Shown here: piece after piece, positions 15,735 through 23,414 of the stretch | Position numbering within the stretch: position 1 is the first letter of the stretch | Layout: each line of letters opens with the position of its first letter | Assembly (NCBI GenBank): GCA_004376975.1 | Contig: SOJA01000067.1 | Location: 1-24,376 of the forward strand | Reading direction: 5' to 3' | DNA: 24,376 nt | DNA from: Candidatus Bathyarchaeota archaeon | GTDB lineage: Archaea; Thermoproteota; Bathyarchaeia; Bathyarchaeales; UBA233 | Program-made: the position numbers and the translations under genes | The notes under the pieces: generated by a model | Seen by the model: only the letters and a program-made list of their open reading frames with translations | Told to the model about the DNA's origin: nothing | Database searches by the model: none

Positions 15735-16970
15735 TTATTCAATTGAAGCTTCTTCCATTTTCTCTACATGCCTGATGTCAGTAAAAAACCATGAAAGCGT
15801 TAACACCAGTATTCCTAATCCAGCGCATCCTAGGAAAAGATTGGCTGTTCTTGTGAATTCTACTATTACTCCTGAAAGAATCATGCCGAGTGGAGTTGCA
15901 GCAGAAGACAGCGCCATAGTAACTGAATTTACTCTACCTTGCATTTTCAAAGGAACAACGGTTTGGATTATTGTCTGGATTGACACGTTGGCTATCGGAA
16001 TACAAAAAGCCATAATTAGTCCGCCTAACGCCATAAACCAAAATAGCCCTGAGGGAGTAAGAGCTACAAGAGCGTATCCCAAGAAAACAATGTATACAGA
16101 AGACATAATTGCACCCGTTTTCTTTTTGACCCCCTTTATCACTGACATTAACAATCCCCCAGCAAGAATCCCTCCTTGGAAAAACGCCATGACAAATGCC
16201 AAATCTGAAACTTCTCCCAAATGATCAAATTTTACATAATAAGGAAGCAGAGTAGGTAAGGGTGTAAGCAAGAAATTCAACAGAGTTGCCAGCGTTAATA
16301 AGGGTAGAAATCCTCTCGCATTTTTAATAAATGCCAAGCCTTCCCCTAAATCCTTGCTAAAAGAGGATTTATCTTGTTTCTTTCTCACAGAAGGTATTGT
16401 AATTATCAAGAGAGGGATCACTGCCACTATAAAAGTGATAGCATCAATCCAAAGAATTTGATGAATTTTCCAGAACGCCAACAAGAGAGCTGCAACAACT
16501 GGTCCTATTAAAGTGACGGCACCAGTAAAAAGATAAGTCAAGCCATTTACACGGCTTAGTTTAGCTTTAGGAACCATCAATGGAACAATAGCCGTTACCG
16601 CAGGACTATGAAAGGCTTGAAAAATACCTCGAAGAGTAAGCAATACTAAAACCTGCCAAATCGAAACACTACTCAACCAAAACAGGAAGATAAGTACTAC
16701 AGTAACTAGAGCCTGTAAAAAATCTGCAATGCCAATCAATGCCTTACGGCTCCATCTGTCCACAAGCACACCAGTAAAAGGAGTCAAAATTATCATAGGT
16801 ACAAGACCCAAAAACGAAGCAATTGATAAGTACAAAGCACTTCCCGTCTCTAAAGTTATCCACCAAATTATTACAAACTGCGCGATAGATGACCCTAGCA
16901 ACGAAACTAGTTGTCCTGACCAGAAGAACAGATAGCTTCTAAACGTTACTTGGCTAGCTTGAATTTCCAT
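15735..16970 (-). CDS. Major facilitator superfamily exporter (MFS_3/EntS-like)
   Basis: The 411-residue protein has twelve likely membrane segments. It starts YLFFWSGQLVSLLGSSIAQF, has the loop 2-3 motif GVLVDRWSRKALIGIAD and a second-half copy of the fold from about 215 (LLTLATLLNFLLTPLPTLLP), and contains QGRVNSVTMALSSAATPLGM. This order is typical of EntS, MefA and related drug or siderophore exporters driven by proton exchange. No binding protein, ABC subunits or drug-resistance partners are nearby, so the substrate is unknown. GGAGGTG directly precedes ATG 16970, unusually close. It sits between carbohydrate genes but may be unrelated to them. Confidence 0.9.
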   Translation of the reverse strand: MEIQASQVTFRSYLFFWSGQLVSLLGSSIAQFVIIWWITLETGSALYLSIASFLGLVPMIILTPFTGVLVDRWSRKALIGIADFLQALVTVVLIFLFWLSSVSIWQVLVLLTLRGIFQAFHSPAVTAIVPLMVPKAKLSRVNGLTYLFTGAVTLIGPVVAALLLAFWKIHQILWIDAITFIVAVIPLLIITIPSVRKKQDKSSFSKDLGEGLAFIKNARGFLPLLTLATLLNFLLTPLPTLLPYYVKFDHLGEVSDLAFVMAFFQGGILAGGLLMSVIKGVKKKTGAIMSSVYIVFLGYALVALTPSGLFWFMALGGLIMAFCIPIANVSIQTIIQTVVPLKMQGRVNSVTMALSSAATPLGMILSGVIVEFTRTANLFLGCAGLGILVLTLSWFFTDIRHVEKMEEASIE

Positions 16971-17011
16971 GCACCTCCACTTTTCTATTCTTCCTTAAGA
17001 GTCCTAGGGCT

Positions 17012-17030
17012 GCATACTTTAGTTTAATAT
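17012..17030 (-). promoter_or_regulatory. Possible promoter of the MFS gene
   Basis: On the minus strand ATATTAAACTAAAG lies about 50-60 bases before the ATG at 16970. Transcription would begin near 17000, with GGAGGTG at the start codon. Support comes only from composition and spacing. Confidence 0.3.
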
Positions 17031-17076
17031 TCTGGAAAAAAGTGCTCAGTTTAATGGTCACGGTTAGCAGACCACT

Positions 17077-18621
17077 CTAGAAGTATTTGGTTGCCTGCAT
17101 TTGCTGGCTTAACCTCTTGAATCTTTCTTTGGCAACTTTAGCTATTGATTTTCTCAGCCTCTCTCCTTTCAACTTTGAAAGCCTCACCTTCTTCAAGTCT
17201 TTCCACAACATATCGTCCAAGAGTGAAACCTTTGCCCACTGCTCGAAATCTCCACGGCGATTATGAAATTCTATGGATTTTATGTCAACCTTTTGAACGG
17301 TCTTCACGAATCCTCTTAGGCTCCACGCCATTGTTCCCGTATAACGTTTTTCGCCTACGCCAGTGTAAAATAGAAAAGGCTCGTTTGCAGCTACTGAAGC
17401 AAGTCTTACTCTGTTTTCAAAGTCCAGTATCACTGATTGAGCTGTCACATAAGCATCCACCGGCGTTCTAAAATGACTGAAGTAGGAATGAACCTCGCCG
17501 GGTCCACCGCCTGAGGTATACATGTAATAGAGATGGTCGCTTGTTTGAAAGTATCTCCACATTCTCAACATGTCCTCATCCTCTGTTTCCTTGACAAGTG
17601 GTTCAAGCCTTCGCACAGATGTGTAGTAAGCCCACTGCATTGTATTTCCAAGCCAGCAGCTTGCATCCCTTTCCAAATCAGCCCAAGAAACTGTTCCGCC
17701 AAGTTCAGGAACATCAATCTCCCCAACCGACGCATACTTTTCCGCAACCTCTGATGGCGTAGCCATATGAAGATGCCACCATTTCAAAATATTCCCAGGC
17801 AAGTATTTCAGAAACTCATGTATGCCAGTTTCAGGCCAGTGGTGCTCGCCGAACGTTTCATAATCCGGGAAAATGTTGACACATTGACCTGATGTTGCCG
17901 CCAGCCAACTCGCATATTTCTCTGCTGTTAACGGCCACTCACTCCACCATCTTGCTGAAAATCTGAAGCCTATATCATCTGTCAACTTGTAATTTCGCAA
18001 CAGTATTTTGACTTTCCTGCAGACCTTCGGCGAGTAAAGATAGTTTGGTGATTTCCCATGCAGTATTCTTTCTACACCTTCTGTGAAAATCGCCTTATAC
18101 CCCATTTTTTCGATGACTTTTGCTATAGCATTATTGTACAATAACTCAGTGTTTTCGAAGACTTTAGGTGTGTATCCCAGTAAATCCTTCATCACTTGCT
18201 GATGCATCTCAACCTGTTCAATAAACTCTGCTCTTTCAGGGTAGAGACTTGCCAGCGAATGATAATAGGTTTGGCTTAGAAATTCCACGCATCCGGTTTC
18301 AGCAAGTTGTTTGAAAGATTCCAAAAGATCCTTGCTGAACATTTCACATTGCTCTAGGAAAACTCCGGAAACGCTGAATGAAACTTTAACCTTTTTCTTC
18401 TCTCTCTTGTGTTCGCTGATTAAGTCAAGCAGTATCCTGTTTGACGGGAAATAGCACTTATTACATGTTCTCTTAAAAACCTCTCTGTTTACGACACAAT
18501 CAAAATAGTATTTGAAGAAATCCTTCTTTTTCACACGTTTTAGAAAAATGTTTTCCCAGAAGAAGTCTCTTCTTAATCTGTGCGGCTGGTGAACCTCAAA
18601 CACAAAGACAATATCCGTCAA
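17077..18621 (-). CDS. GH57-family glycoside hydrolase (alpha-amylase-like)
   Basis: The 514-residue protein shows all five GH57 regions: HQPH at 11-14; the EFLSQTYYHSL region near 115; the nucleophile region KAIFTEGVER with Glu181; FPDYETFGEHHWP with Asp253 as likely acid/base; and SDHLYYMYTSGG near 365. A helical C-terminal domain follows, ending in a Lys/Arg-rich tail. GH57 enzymes cleave or transfer alpha-glucans (alpha-amylase, 4-alpha-glucanotransferase, branching enzyme, amylopullulanase). Length, FPDYETFGEHH and the DHLYYMYTSGGGPGEVHSYFS end fit the alpha-amylase-like group best. There is no signal peptide, so it works inside the cell, probably on stored glucan alongside the GT4 enzyme. 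TTG 18621 follows GAGGATGATG. Exact activity needs testing. Confidence 0.92.
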   Translation of the reverse strand: MTDIVFVFEVHQPHRLRRDFFWENIFLKRVKKKDFFKYYFDCVVNREVFKRTCNKCYFPSNRILLDLISEHKREKKKVKVSFSVSGVFLEQCEMFSKDLLESFKQLAETGCVEFLSQTYYHSLASLYPERAEFIEQVEMHQQVMKDLLGYTPKVFENTELLYNNAIAKVIEKMGYKAIFTEGVERILHGKSPNYLYSPKVCRKVKILLRNYKLTDDIGFRFSARWWSEWPLTAEKYASWLAATSGQCVNIFPDYETFGEHHWPETGIHEFLKYLPGNILKWWHLHMATPSEVAEKYASVGEIDVPELGGTVSWADLERDASCWLGNTMQWAYYTSVRRLEPLVKETEDEDMLRMWRYFQTSDHLYYMYTSGGGPGEVHSYFSHFRTPVDAYVTAQSVILDFENRVRLASVAANEPFLFYTGVGEKRYTGTMAWSLRGFVKTVQKVDIKSIEFHNRRGDFEQWAKVSLLDDMLWKDLKKVRLSKLKGERLRKSIAKVAKERFKRLSQQMQATKYF

Positions 18622-18655
18622 TACATCATCCTCTACTTATCCCTTTATCAATCTG

Positions 18656-18668
18656 CCATTTATTTCTG
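18656..18668 (-). promoter_or_regulatory. TATA-like element of the GH57 gene
   Basis: CAGAAATAAATGG on the minus strand lies about 40 bases before TTG 18621. GATAAAGG nearer the start is an alternative. The gap to 18783 thus serves two divergent genes. Confidence 0.3.
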
Positions 18669-18731
18669 ATTTGCTATTTCTAGACCTAGCAGCTCAAAAG
18701 CTTATGTTCGATTCTGATGCTGGATTCATAA

Positions 18732-18741
18732 TTTATTTATG
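18732..18741 (+). promoter_or_regulatory. TATA-like box of the NucS-like gene
   Basis: TTTATTTATG lies about 45 bases before GTG 18783, and AAAGGTGA follows at 18769-18776, six bases from that start. Transcription would begin near 18763. Confidence 0.4.
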
Positions 18742-18782
18742 CTTTACTTCCACTTCTGTCTTAGCAACAAAGGTGAATAAGT

Positions 18783-19436
18783 GTGTCAATTGAAAAAATC
18801 AGCGTTGAAAGTAAGCAAGAACTGGAGCAGATGATAACGAAGGAAATGAACCAAATCGAAAAAGGTTTGACAGTAGTCTGCAGTCATGTTCAAGTAAACA
18901 GCAAGACAGAATTAGACATTTTGTGTCATGACGACAATGGACAGCTTGTGATTGTACAGTTGAACGCCAACGAAGACGACAATATACTGTTACACGGAAT
19001 ACAAAGCCTAGATTATGTTAACAAGTTCAAGTCGTTCTTGAAAGCTACCTACAATAAACATAGAATCAACGACAAAGAGAACCCGCGACTAATTCTGATC
19101 GCACCAAACTTCTCGGAGACCTTACACCATGCCGTTGAACACATGCAAGGAATACGCATCGACCTGTACGAGTGGGAATACCTAAAACTCGGAGACCATA
19201 AAGGCCTTCGCCTCCAACCCATTTTTACTTGGAAGCCGACAGAGAAACCCAAAGAAGAAAAAAAGGAAACAAAACCTGAAAAGAAAAAGGAAAAGGCACC
19301 TGAAAAGAAGGAAGAGCCTGAACCAGAACCACCGAAAGAGGAGTTCCCAAAGTTTCCACTGCCAACAGAAAAGTCAGAAGAAAAAGAACCTGAGAAGAAA
19401 AAAGAGCAGCCAAGAAGGAAACTGAAGCTGTTTTAG
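18783..19436 (+). CDS. NucS-like restriction-endonuclease-fold protein with lost catalytic residues and charged tail
   Basis: The 217-residue protein has a PD-(D/E)XK-like core (about 10-150): an N-terminal helix EQMITKEMNQIEKGLTVV, then SKTELDILCHDDNGQLVIVQLN, the helix IQSLDYVNKFKSFLKATY, and a last strand PRLILIAPNF. In NucS/EndoMS the core reads D...E-x-K. Here Asp45 is kept, but the Glu and Lys positions are Gln59 and Asn61 (VIVQLN), so cleavage is unlikely. From about 153 the tail is a low-complexity Lys/Glu/Pro stretch with repeated EKK and PEKK, ending KLKLF. GTG 18783 has GGTGA six bases before it. A structural, DNA- or protein-binding role is inferred. The fold assignment is from motif order and is moderately sure. 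Confidence 0.7.
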   Translation: MSIEKISVESKQELEQMITKEMNQIEKGLTVVCSHVQVNSKTELDILCHDDNGQLVIVQLNANEDDNILLHGIQSLDYVNKFKSFLKATYNKHRINDKENPRLILIAPNFSETLHHAVEHMQGIRIDLYEWEYLKLGDHKGLRLQPIFTWKPTEKPKEEKKETKPEKKKEKAPEKKEEPEPEPPKEEFPKFPLPTEKSEEKEPEKKKEQPRRKLKLF

Positions 19437-19542
19437 AACATACTGTACAACGCTCTAGCTTGATATCAGTAACAACGTCATCCATAAAACAGACTGGCGA
19501 GATGTCTATTTGAGAATAGGTTTCTTTGTTTGGGAGTATCAC

Positions 19543-19558
19543 CCGCCCTTTTTGGCGG
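19543..19558. terminator. Hairpin CCGCC-CTTTTT-GGCGG
   Basis: CCGCC at 19543-19547 and GGCGG at 19554-19558 pair as a five-base stem around CTTTTT, about 105 bases after the NucS-like stop. There is only a short T-run after it (TTTAGG). It may end that transcript or be part of an unannotated RNA. Confidence is low. Confidence 0.3.
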
Positions 19559-19570
19559 TTTAGGAACTTA

Positions 19571-19580
19571 GAGCGCGCGC
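19571..19580. repeat. Intergenic GAGCGCGCGC motif, copy 2
   Basis: This is identical to the copy at 2141-2150, with AGAGCGCGCGC shared. It lies 13 bases after the small hairpin, between convergent genes. The bases beyond the core differ between the copies. Confidence 0.5.
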
Positions 19581-19645
19581 TTTTGCTTCCATGCTTAGGG
19601 GTGTTTATAGAGATTTCGCTGATCAATGGTTTCGTTTTGTCTCCT

Positions 19646-20893
19646 TCAATCTCTATTCTTGCGTTTGGATGTTGCTGCTACTGCTTTTTCCAGTGAGACT
19701 ACGCCTGGCAATTTCTTGCCCATCAGAAATTCTATTAGTGCCCCGCCTGCTGTGCTGATGTAAGAGATTTTGTTGGATAATCCAAATTCTTGCAAGGCTG
19801 CTACAGTATGGCCGCCGCCGGCAAGAGAGAATCCTTGTGAATTGGCGACTTCTCCGAAGATTCTCTTTGTTCCGAATGCGAACTTGCTATTTTCGTAGAC
19901 TCCCATGGGTCCGCTGACCACGATTGATTTTGCACTCTTGATAACCTCGGTATAGTTCTCAGCAGTCTTTTTCCCAATGTCATATATCGGATAATTCACT
20001 GGAAGTTGTTCAACGGGATATTCTTTCCGCTTACTATCTACTTCCACGGCTACATCTACTGGAATCTTGATTTTATCGGGATACCTTTGCATAAGCTCTT
20101 TTATGCCCGGCATAAAATCTAGAAGCTTAGCTTGAGTTAAGAAATCCTTGTTTGGTTTGCCAAGGTTGAAGCCTTTTGCTGTGAGGAAAACTTGACCGGC
20201 AACTCCGCCTATAAGCACGTAGTCCGCCACGTTATTGTCCAGTACGTATTTTGAGATTTCAAGAGAATCATCTGCTTTGGCTCCTCCAAGAATAAATACG
20301 CATGGTTTCTCCGGTTTTTCTAAGACTCTGCCTAGGGATTTTAGCTCCCTTTCCATTATACGTCCTGCAATGCTTGGCAATACGGTTGTGAAGCCTACTA
20401 TTGATACGTGAGATCTATGTGCCGCTGCGAAGGCGTCGTTGACGAACAAGTCAGCTAAAGGCGAAAGTTTTCTCACCATTTCCTTCTTTGCATGTTCTTC
20501 TGGTGTTCCCTTCTTTCGTTCATCAGCATAGGTCCTAACATTCTCTAGTACGAGTACTTCACCGTTTTTCAGTTCGCTAATGGCTTTTTGGGATTTTTCG
20601 CCGAAGACCTCATCAACGTACTTGACAGGTTTGTCCATGATTTTGCCTAGAATTTCCGCGTGCTGCTTGAGTGAAGTGAAATCTGATTCGCCGGGTCTGC
20701 CTTGGTGTGCCAGAATCACAATTTTTGCGCCTTTTTGAGCAAGTTCTTTAATGGTTGTCTCAGCGTGCATTCTGATTCTTGTTTCGTCCAAGATTTTTTG
20801 TGTTTTTGCGTCTATGGGAGAGTTGAAGTCCACTCGAACAAGTACGGTTTTTCCTTCTACGCTCACATCATCTAATGTTAACAGCTTGGGCAT
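19646..20893 (-). CDS. pgk: Phosphoglycerate kinase, archaeal type
   Basis: The 415-residue protein is a complete PGK. N-domain motifs are VLVRVDFNSPID, DETRIRMH, LAHQGRPGESDF, VLVLENVRTYADE and FVNDAFAAAHRSHVS; the nucleotide-side domain has FILGGAKADDS, VSGPMGVYE and STAGGALIEFLMG. LAHQGRP in place of the bacterial LSHLGRP is typical of archaeal PGKs. The enzyme interconverts 1,3-bisphosphoglycerate and 3-phosphoglycerate with ADP/ATP. It follows the GAPDH gene by 58 bases on the same strand, an arrangement that joins consecutive steps of glycolysis and gluconeogenesis. The C-terminus (ATSKRKNRD) is slightly basic. ATG 20893 is preceded by GATGATG, a weak ribosome-binding site, so coupling to the gene upstream is likely. 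Confidence 0.97.
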   Translation of the reverse strand: MPKLLTLDDVSVEGKTVLVRVDFNSPIDAKTQKILDETRIRMHAETTIKELAQKGAKIVILAHQGRPGESDFTSLKQHAEILGKIMDKPVKYVDEVFGEKSQKAISELKNGEVLVLENVRTYADERKKGTPEEHAKKEMVRKLSPLADLFVNDAFAAAHRSHVSIVGFTTVLPSIAGRIMERELKSLGRVLEKPEKPCVFILGGAKADDSLEISKYVLDNNVADYVLIGGVAGQVFLTAKGFNLGKPNKDFLTQAKLLDFMPGIKELMQRYPDKIKIPVDVAVEVDSKRKEYPVEQLPVNYPIYDIGKKTAENYTEVIKSAKSIVVSGPMGVYENSKFAFGTKRIFGEVANSQGFSLAGGGHTVAALQEFGLSNKISYISTAGGALIEFLMGKKLPGVVSLEKAVAATSKRKNRD

Positions 20894-20951
20894 TCCAACA
20901 TCATCTTGAAAAATTGGGAATTGGTGAGATTTCTTGGGATTTTAGGTTTTT

Positions 20952-21983
20952 TCATGTTGCCATTCTGCAGATTTTTTCTATCATCCGCACCATCTTAACA
21001 GAGTAACCCCATTCATTATCGTACCAAGCAAGCACCTTGACTAGGTTGCCTATCACCATTGTGGAGCGACCGTCTATTGTGGCTGAGTAGGGGTTATGTA
21101 TGAAGTCCGACGAAACCACTGGCTCTTCTGTATATGCTAAGATTCCTTTTAGCTTTCCTTGGGCTGCTTCTTTGAATGCTGCGTTAACTTCGTCCTTCGT
21201 AACGTCTCTTTGCAGTTGTGCTGTGAAATCTACTATCGAAACATTTGGCGTTGGAACACGTAGGGCAAGTCCGTTCATTTTTCCTTCAAGCTCCGGCACT
21301 GTTAATGTTGCCGCTACTGCTGCTCCAGTTGTTGTTGGAATAATGTTGAATGCTGCTGATCTTGCTCTCCGCAGGTCCTTATGTTGCATGTCGAGAAGCC
21401 TCTGATCATTAGTGACAGAGTGTATCGTGTTCATTATGCCGGCTTTTACGCCGAATTTATCGTTCAACACCTTAGCTACAGGCGATACACAGTTTGTAGT
21501 ACAAGAAGCCAAGGAAACAATATGATGCCTAGTCGGATCATATTTGTCGTCGTTCACACCGTAAACCACGGTTAGATCCGCACTGGAAGCAGGGCTCATT
21601 GGAGCAGAAACCAAAACTTTCTTTGCACCAGCCTGCAGATGTTTTGAGGCGGCTTCCCTTTTTCTGAATCTTCCGGTGGATTCAACAGCTAAGTAAACGT
21701 CCATTTCGCCCCAAGGCAGCTTCGCTGGGTCCGGCTGTGCTAAAACCTTCAGCTCCTGGGTGACAACACCGTTTTTCTTGATAACAATGACATCTCCCTT
21801 GGCTTCTGTGTCAAATGGTAATGGCCCATGTACAGTGTCATGTTTTAGAAGGAATGCCAATGTTTTGGCGTCTGTTAAGTCATTCACAACTGCGAAATCT
21901 ATTTCTGTTCCAGTTTCTAAGGCTGCTCTATATAGGAGTCGCCCTATCCTTCCAAACCCGTTAATAGCTACTTTTGTTTCCAT
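20952..21983 (-). CDS. gap: Glyceraldehyde-3-phosphate dehydrogenase, bacterial class I type
   Basis: The protein of about 343 residues starts TKVAINGFGRIGRLLYRAAL, has VVNDLTDAKTLAFLLKHDTVHG, SLASCTTNCVSP with the catalytic Cys161, DLRRARSAAFNIIPTTTGAA, LRVPTPNVS and WYDNEWGYS. This is the bacterial/eukaryotic class I enzyme, which oxidises glyceraldehyde-3-phosphate to 1,3-bisphosphoglycerate with NAD(P). Archaeal class II GAPDH has SCNTT at the active site and is otherwise too different to align easily. NDLTD after the second strand favours NAD, but the loop reads LLDMQHKD where many NAD-enzymes have LLDxPHKD, so the cofactor is uncertain. ATG 21983 is fixed by GGTGAT six bases upstream. 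Its neighbour pgk is archaeal, so the pair mixes two origins. Confidence 0.95.
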   Translation of the reverse strand: METKVAINGFGRIGRLLYRAALETGTEIDFAVVNDLTDAKTLAFLLKHDTVHGPLPFDTEAKGDVIVIKKNGVVTQELKVLAQPDPAKLPWGEMDVYLAVESTGRFRKREAASKHLQAGAKKVLVSAPMSPASSADLTVVYGVNDDKYDPTRHHIVSLASCTTNCVSPVAKVLNDKFGVKAGIMNTIHSVTNDQRLLDMQHKDLRRARSAAFNIIPTTTGAAVAATLTVPELEGKMNGLALRVPTPNVSIVDFTAQLQRDVTKDEVNAAFKEAAQGKLKGILAYTEEPVVSSDFIHNPYSATIDGRSTMVIGNLVKVLAWYDNEWGYSVKMVRMIEKICRMAT

Positions 21984-22024
21984 TTTCAATCACCATATTT
22001 GGTCAACTTATTCTGAAATCCAGC

Positions 22025-22036
22025 TAATTAATCTTA
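22025..22036 (-). promoter_or_regulatory. TATA-like box of the gap-pgk operon
   Basis: On the minus strand TAAGATTAATTA lies about 45 bases before ATG 21983, with GGTGAT between. Transcription would start near 22004. This would let gap and pgk be controlled apart from the flavoprotein upstream. Confidence 0.4.
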
Positions 22037-22051
22037 TGATGCTCCAAGGGA

Positions 22052-23398
22052 TTAACGCAGCTTCCTCAACGTTATTTCAGCAGCAAGCACCATGGGCTCC
22101 CAAGTTTCATTCAAAGGTGGTGCATAAGCTGTATCTGCTCGAGCCAGCTCTCGCACTGTCATCTGCTTCTGCATCCCAAAGGATAAAGCGTTCACACGCT
22201 GAGTTACTTGTTCGCCTCCGATTATCTGAGCTCCAATTATTCTTTGGCTATCTTTTTCTACAACAATCTTGATTTTTATCGGTAATCCACCGGGGTAATA
22301 GTCCGGTCGGGTTCGTGAAGTAATTGCTCCAGTAAATGTTTCAAGTCCCGCTTTCTGTGCAAAGAACTCAGTTAGTCCGGTTACACCTATCTCAGTATCA
22401 AAGAATTTTGTAACAGCTGAGCCTAACACTCCGGAGAAAACTGCATATCCGCCAGCAGCGTTGATTCCAGCCACTTTTGCCTGTCTAACTGCTGTGGTTC
22501 CAAGTTGAGGCAATACTGGACGTTGCGTGATCATATGAACGCATTCCGCACAATCTCCAGCAGCATAAACATCCTTAACGTTAGTTTCCATTCTCATGTT
22601 CGTCTTTATCCCCCTAGTTTCACCCATTACGATACCGGCTTTTTTCGCTAGCTCAGTATTTGCTTTCACTCCAAACGCCGCGACAATTAAATCCGCGCTT
22701 ATCTGTTCTCCACCAGCAACTATCCCTGTAACTCTGTCTGCGCCAAGGAAATCTTCAACCCCACTACTAACCATTATGTTTATGCCTTTCTGCTCAAGCA
22801 TTTCCTGAATGTTCTTAGCCATGTCTGCGTCAAGCATCGCTGGAAGAATTTGAGGTAACAACTCAACAACTGTTGTCCTTAAGCCTCTCTCCTGTAGCGC
22901 TACTGCAGTTTCAATTCCTATGAGACCTGCTCCCATAACAACCGCTGTCTTTGCACCATTCTTTATCGCTTGATCAATCCTTTCCCCATCTTCTAATGTC
23001 CTGAGTACATGTATTCCCTGTTTTTCTCGACCCTTAATTGGCGGTATAAAAGGAAAGGCTCCGGTGGCGAGAATGAGACTGTTGTATGGAAGTTGCTCTT
23101 TTTTTCCAGTGTTGTCTTGTATTTCAACTGTTTTGTTTTTTGTATCTATGTTTGTCGCTGTTGTTTCCAGCATGAGATTGAGTTTCATCATCCGGAAGTA
23201 TGATTGAGGAAAAACCACGAGTTTGCTGAAGCTTGATATGTGTCCGCCTAGAACAAATGGGATTCCACAAGGCGAATAACCAGCACGTTTCTGTGTGGTT
23301 ATAAGCGATATCTCAGCAGTGCGGTCCGTTTTTCTAGCTGCTGCCGCCGCATCTAAGCCTGCAGCATGAGCGCCGATTATTACTATGCGTCCCGGCAT
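22052..23398 (-). CDS. CoA-disulfide-reductase/NADH-oxidase-like flavoprotein
   Basis: The 448-residue protein is a single-cysteine pyridine nucleotide-disulfide oxidoreductase. The FAD fold starts IVIIGAHAAGLDAAAAAR; Cys44 in YSPCGIPF is the lone redox cysteine of this family; ILATGAFPFIPPI follows; the NAD(P) fold has VVMGAGLIGIETAVALQ; and VYAAGDCAECVHM is the second FAD contact. A dimerisation domain (about 325-448) has PGGLPIKIKIVVEKDSQRIIGAQIIGG. Relatives reduce CoA disulfide, polysulfide or O2 (CoADR, NSR, NOX). There is no rhodanese domain. It starts 16 bases after gcvH, so the two are probably co-transcribed; a lipoyl substrate is a speculative thought, because lipoamide dehydrogenases use two cysteines. 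Confidence 0.9.
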   Translation of the reverse strand: MPGRIVIIGAHAAGLDAAAAARKTDRTAEISLITTQKRAGYSPCGIPFVLGGHISSFSKLVVFPQSYFRMMKLNLMLETTATNIDTKNKTVEIQDNTGKKEQLPYNSLILATGAFPFIPPIKGREKQGIHVLRTLEDGERIDQAIKNGAKTAVVMGAGLIGIETAVALQERGLRTTVVELLPQILPAMLDADMAKNIQEMLEQKGINIMVSSGVEDFLGADRVTGIVAGGEQISADLIVAAFGVKANTELAKKAGIVMGETRGIKTNMRMETNVKDVYAAGDCAECVHMITQRPVLPQLGTTAVRQAKVAGINAAGGYAVFSGVLGSAVTKFFDTEIGVTGLTEFFAQKAGLETFTGAITSRTRPDYYPGGLPIKIKIVVEKDSQRIIGAQIIGGEQVTQRVNALSFGMQKQMTVRELARADTAYAPPLNETWEPMVLAAEITLRKLR

Positions 23399-23414
23399 TT
23401 TTTTTATCCTTCTT

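Larger units (their letters stand above)
19437..19645. other. Convergent gene-free region with hairpin and GC-rich motif
   Basis: The stops of the NucS-like gene and pgk face each other here. The region holds a small hairpin (19543-19558) and the GAGCGCGCGC motif (19571-19580). A minus-strand frame from TTG 19626 runs through it into the antisense of the charged tail, but it has no ribosome-binding site and no recognisable domain. Confidence 0.45.

Noticed and set aside
15735..15757. Two AAGCTT sites at the MFS 3' end that look like an inverted repeat
   Set aside because: AAGCTT is itself a palindrome and this is within coding sequence; pairing is short and there is no T-tract.
18700..18716. 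GTTCGATTC, which resembles a tRNA T-loop, upstream of the NucS-like gene
   Set aside because: The flanking five bases cannot pair as a T-stem and no acceptor or anticodon arm can be built.
19225..19626. 133-codon minus-strand frame after pgk
   Set aside because: TTG start without a ribosome-binding site, most of it is the antisense of the Lys/Glu/Pro tail, and no domain is recognised.
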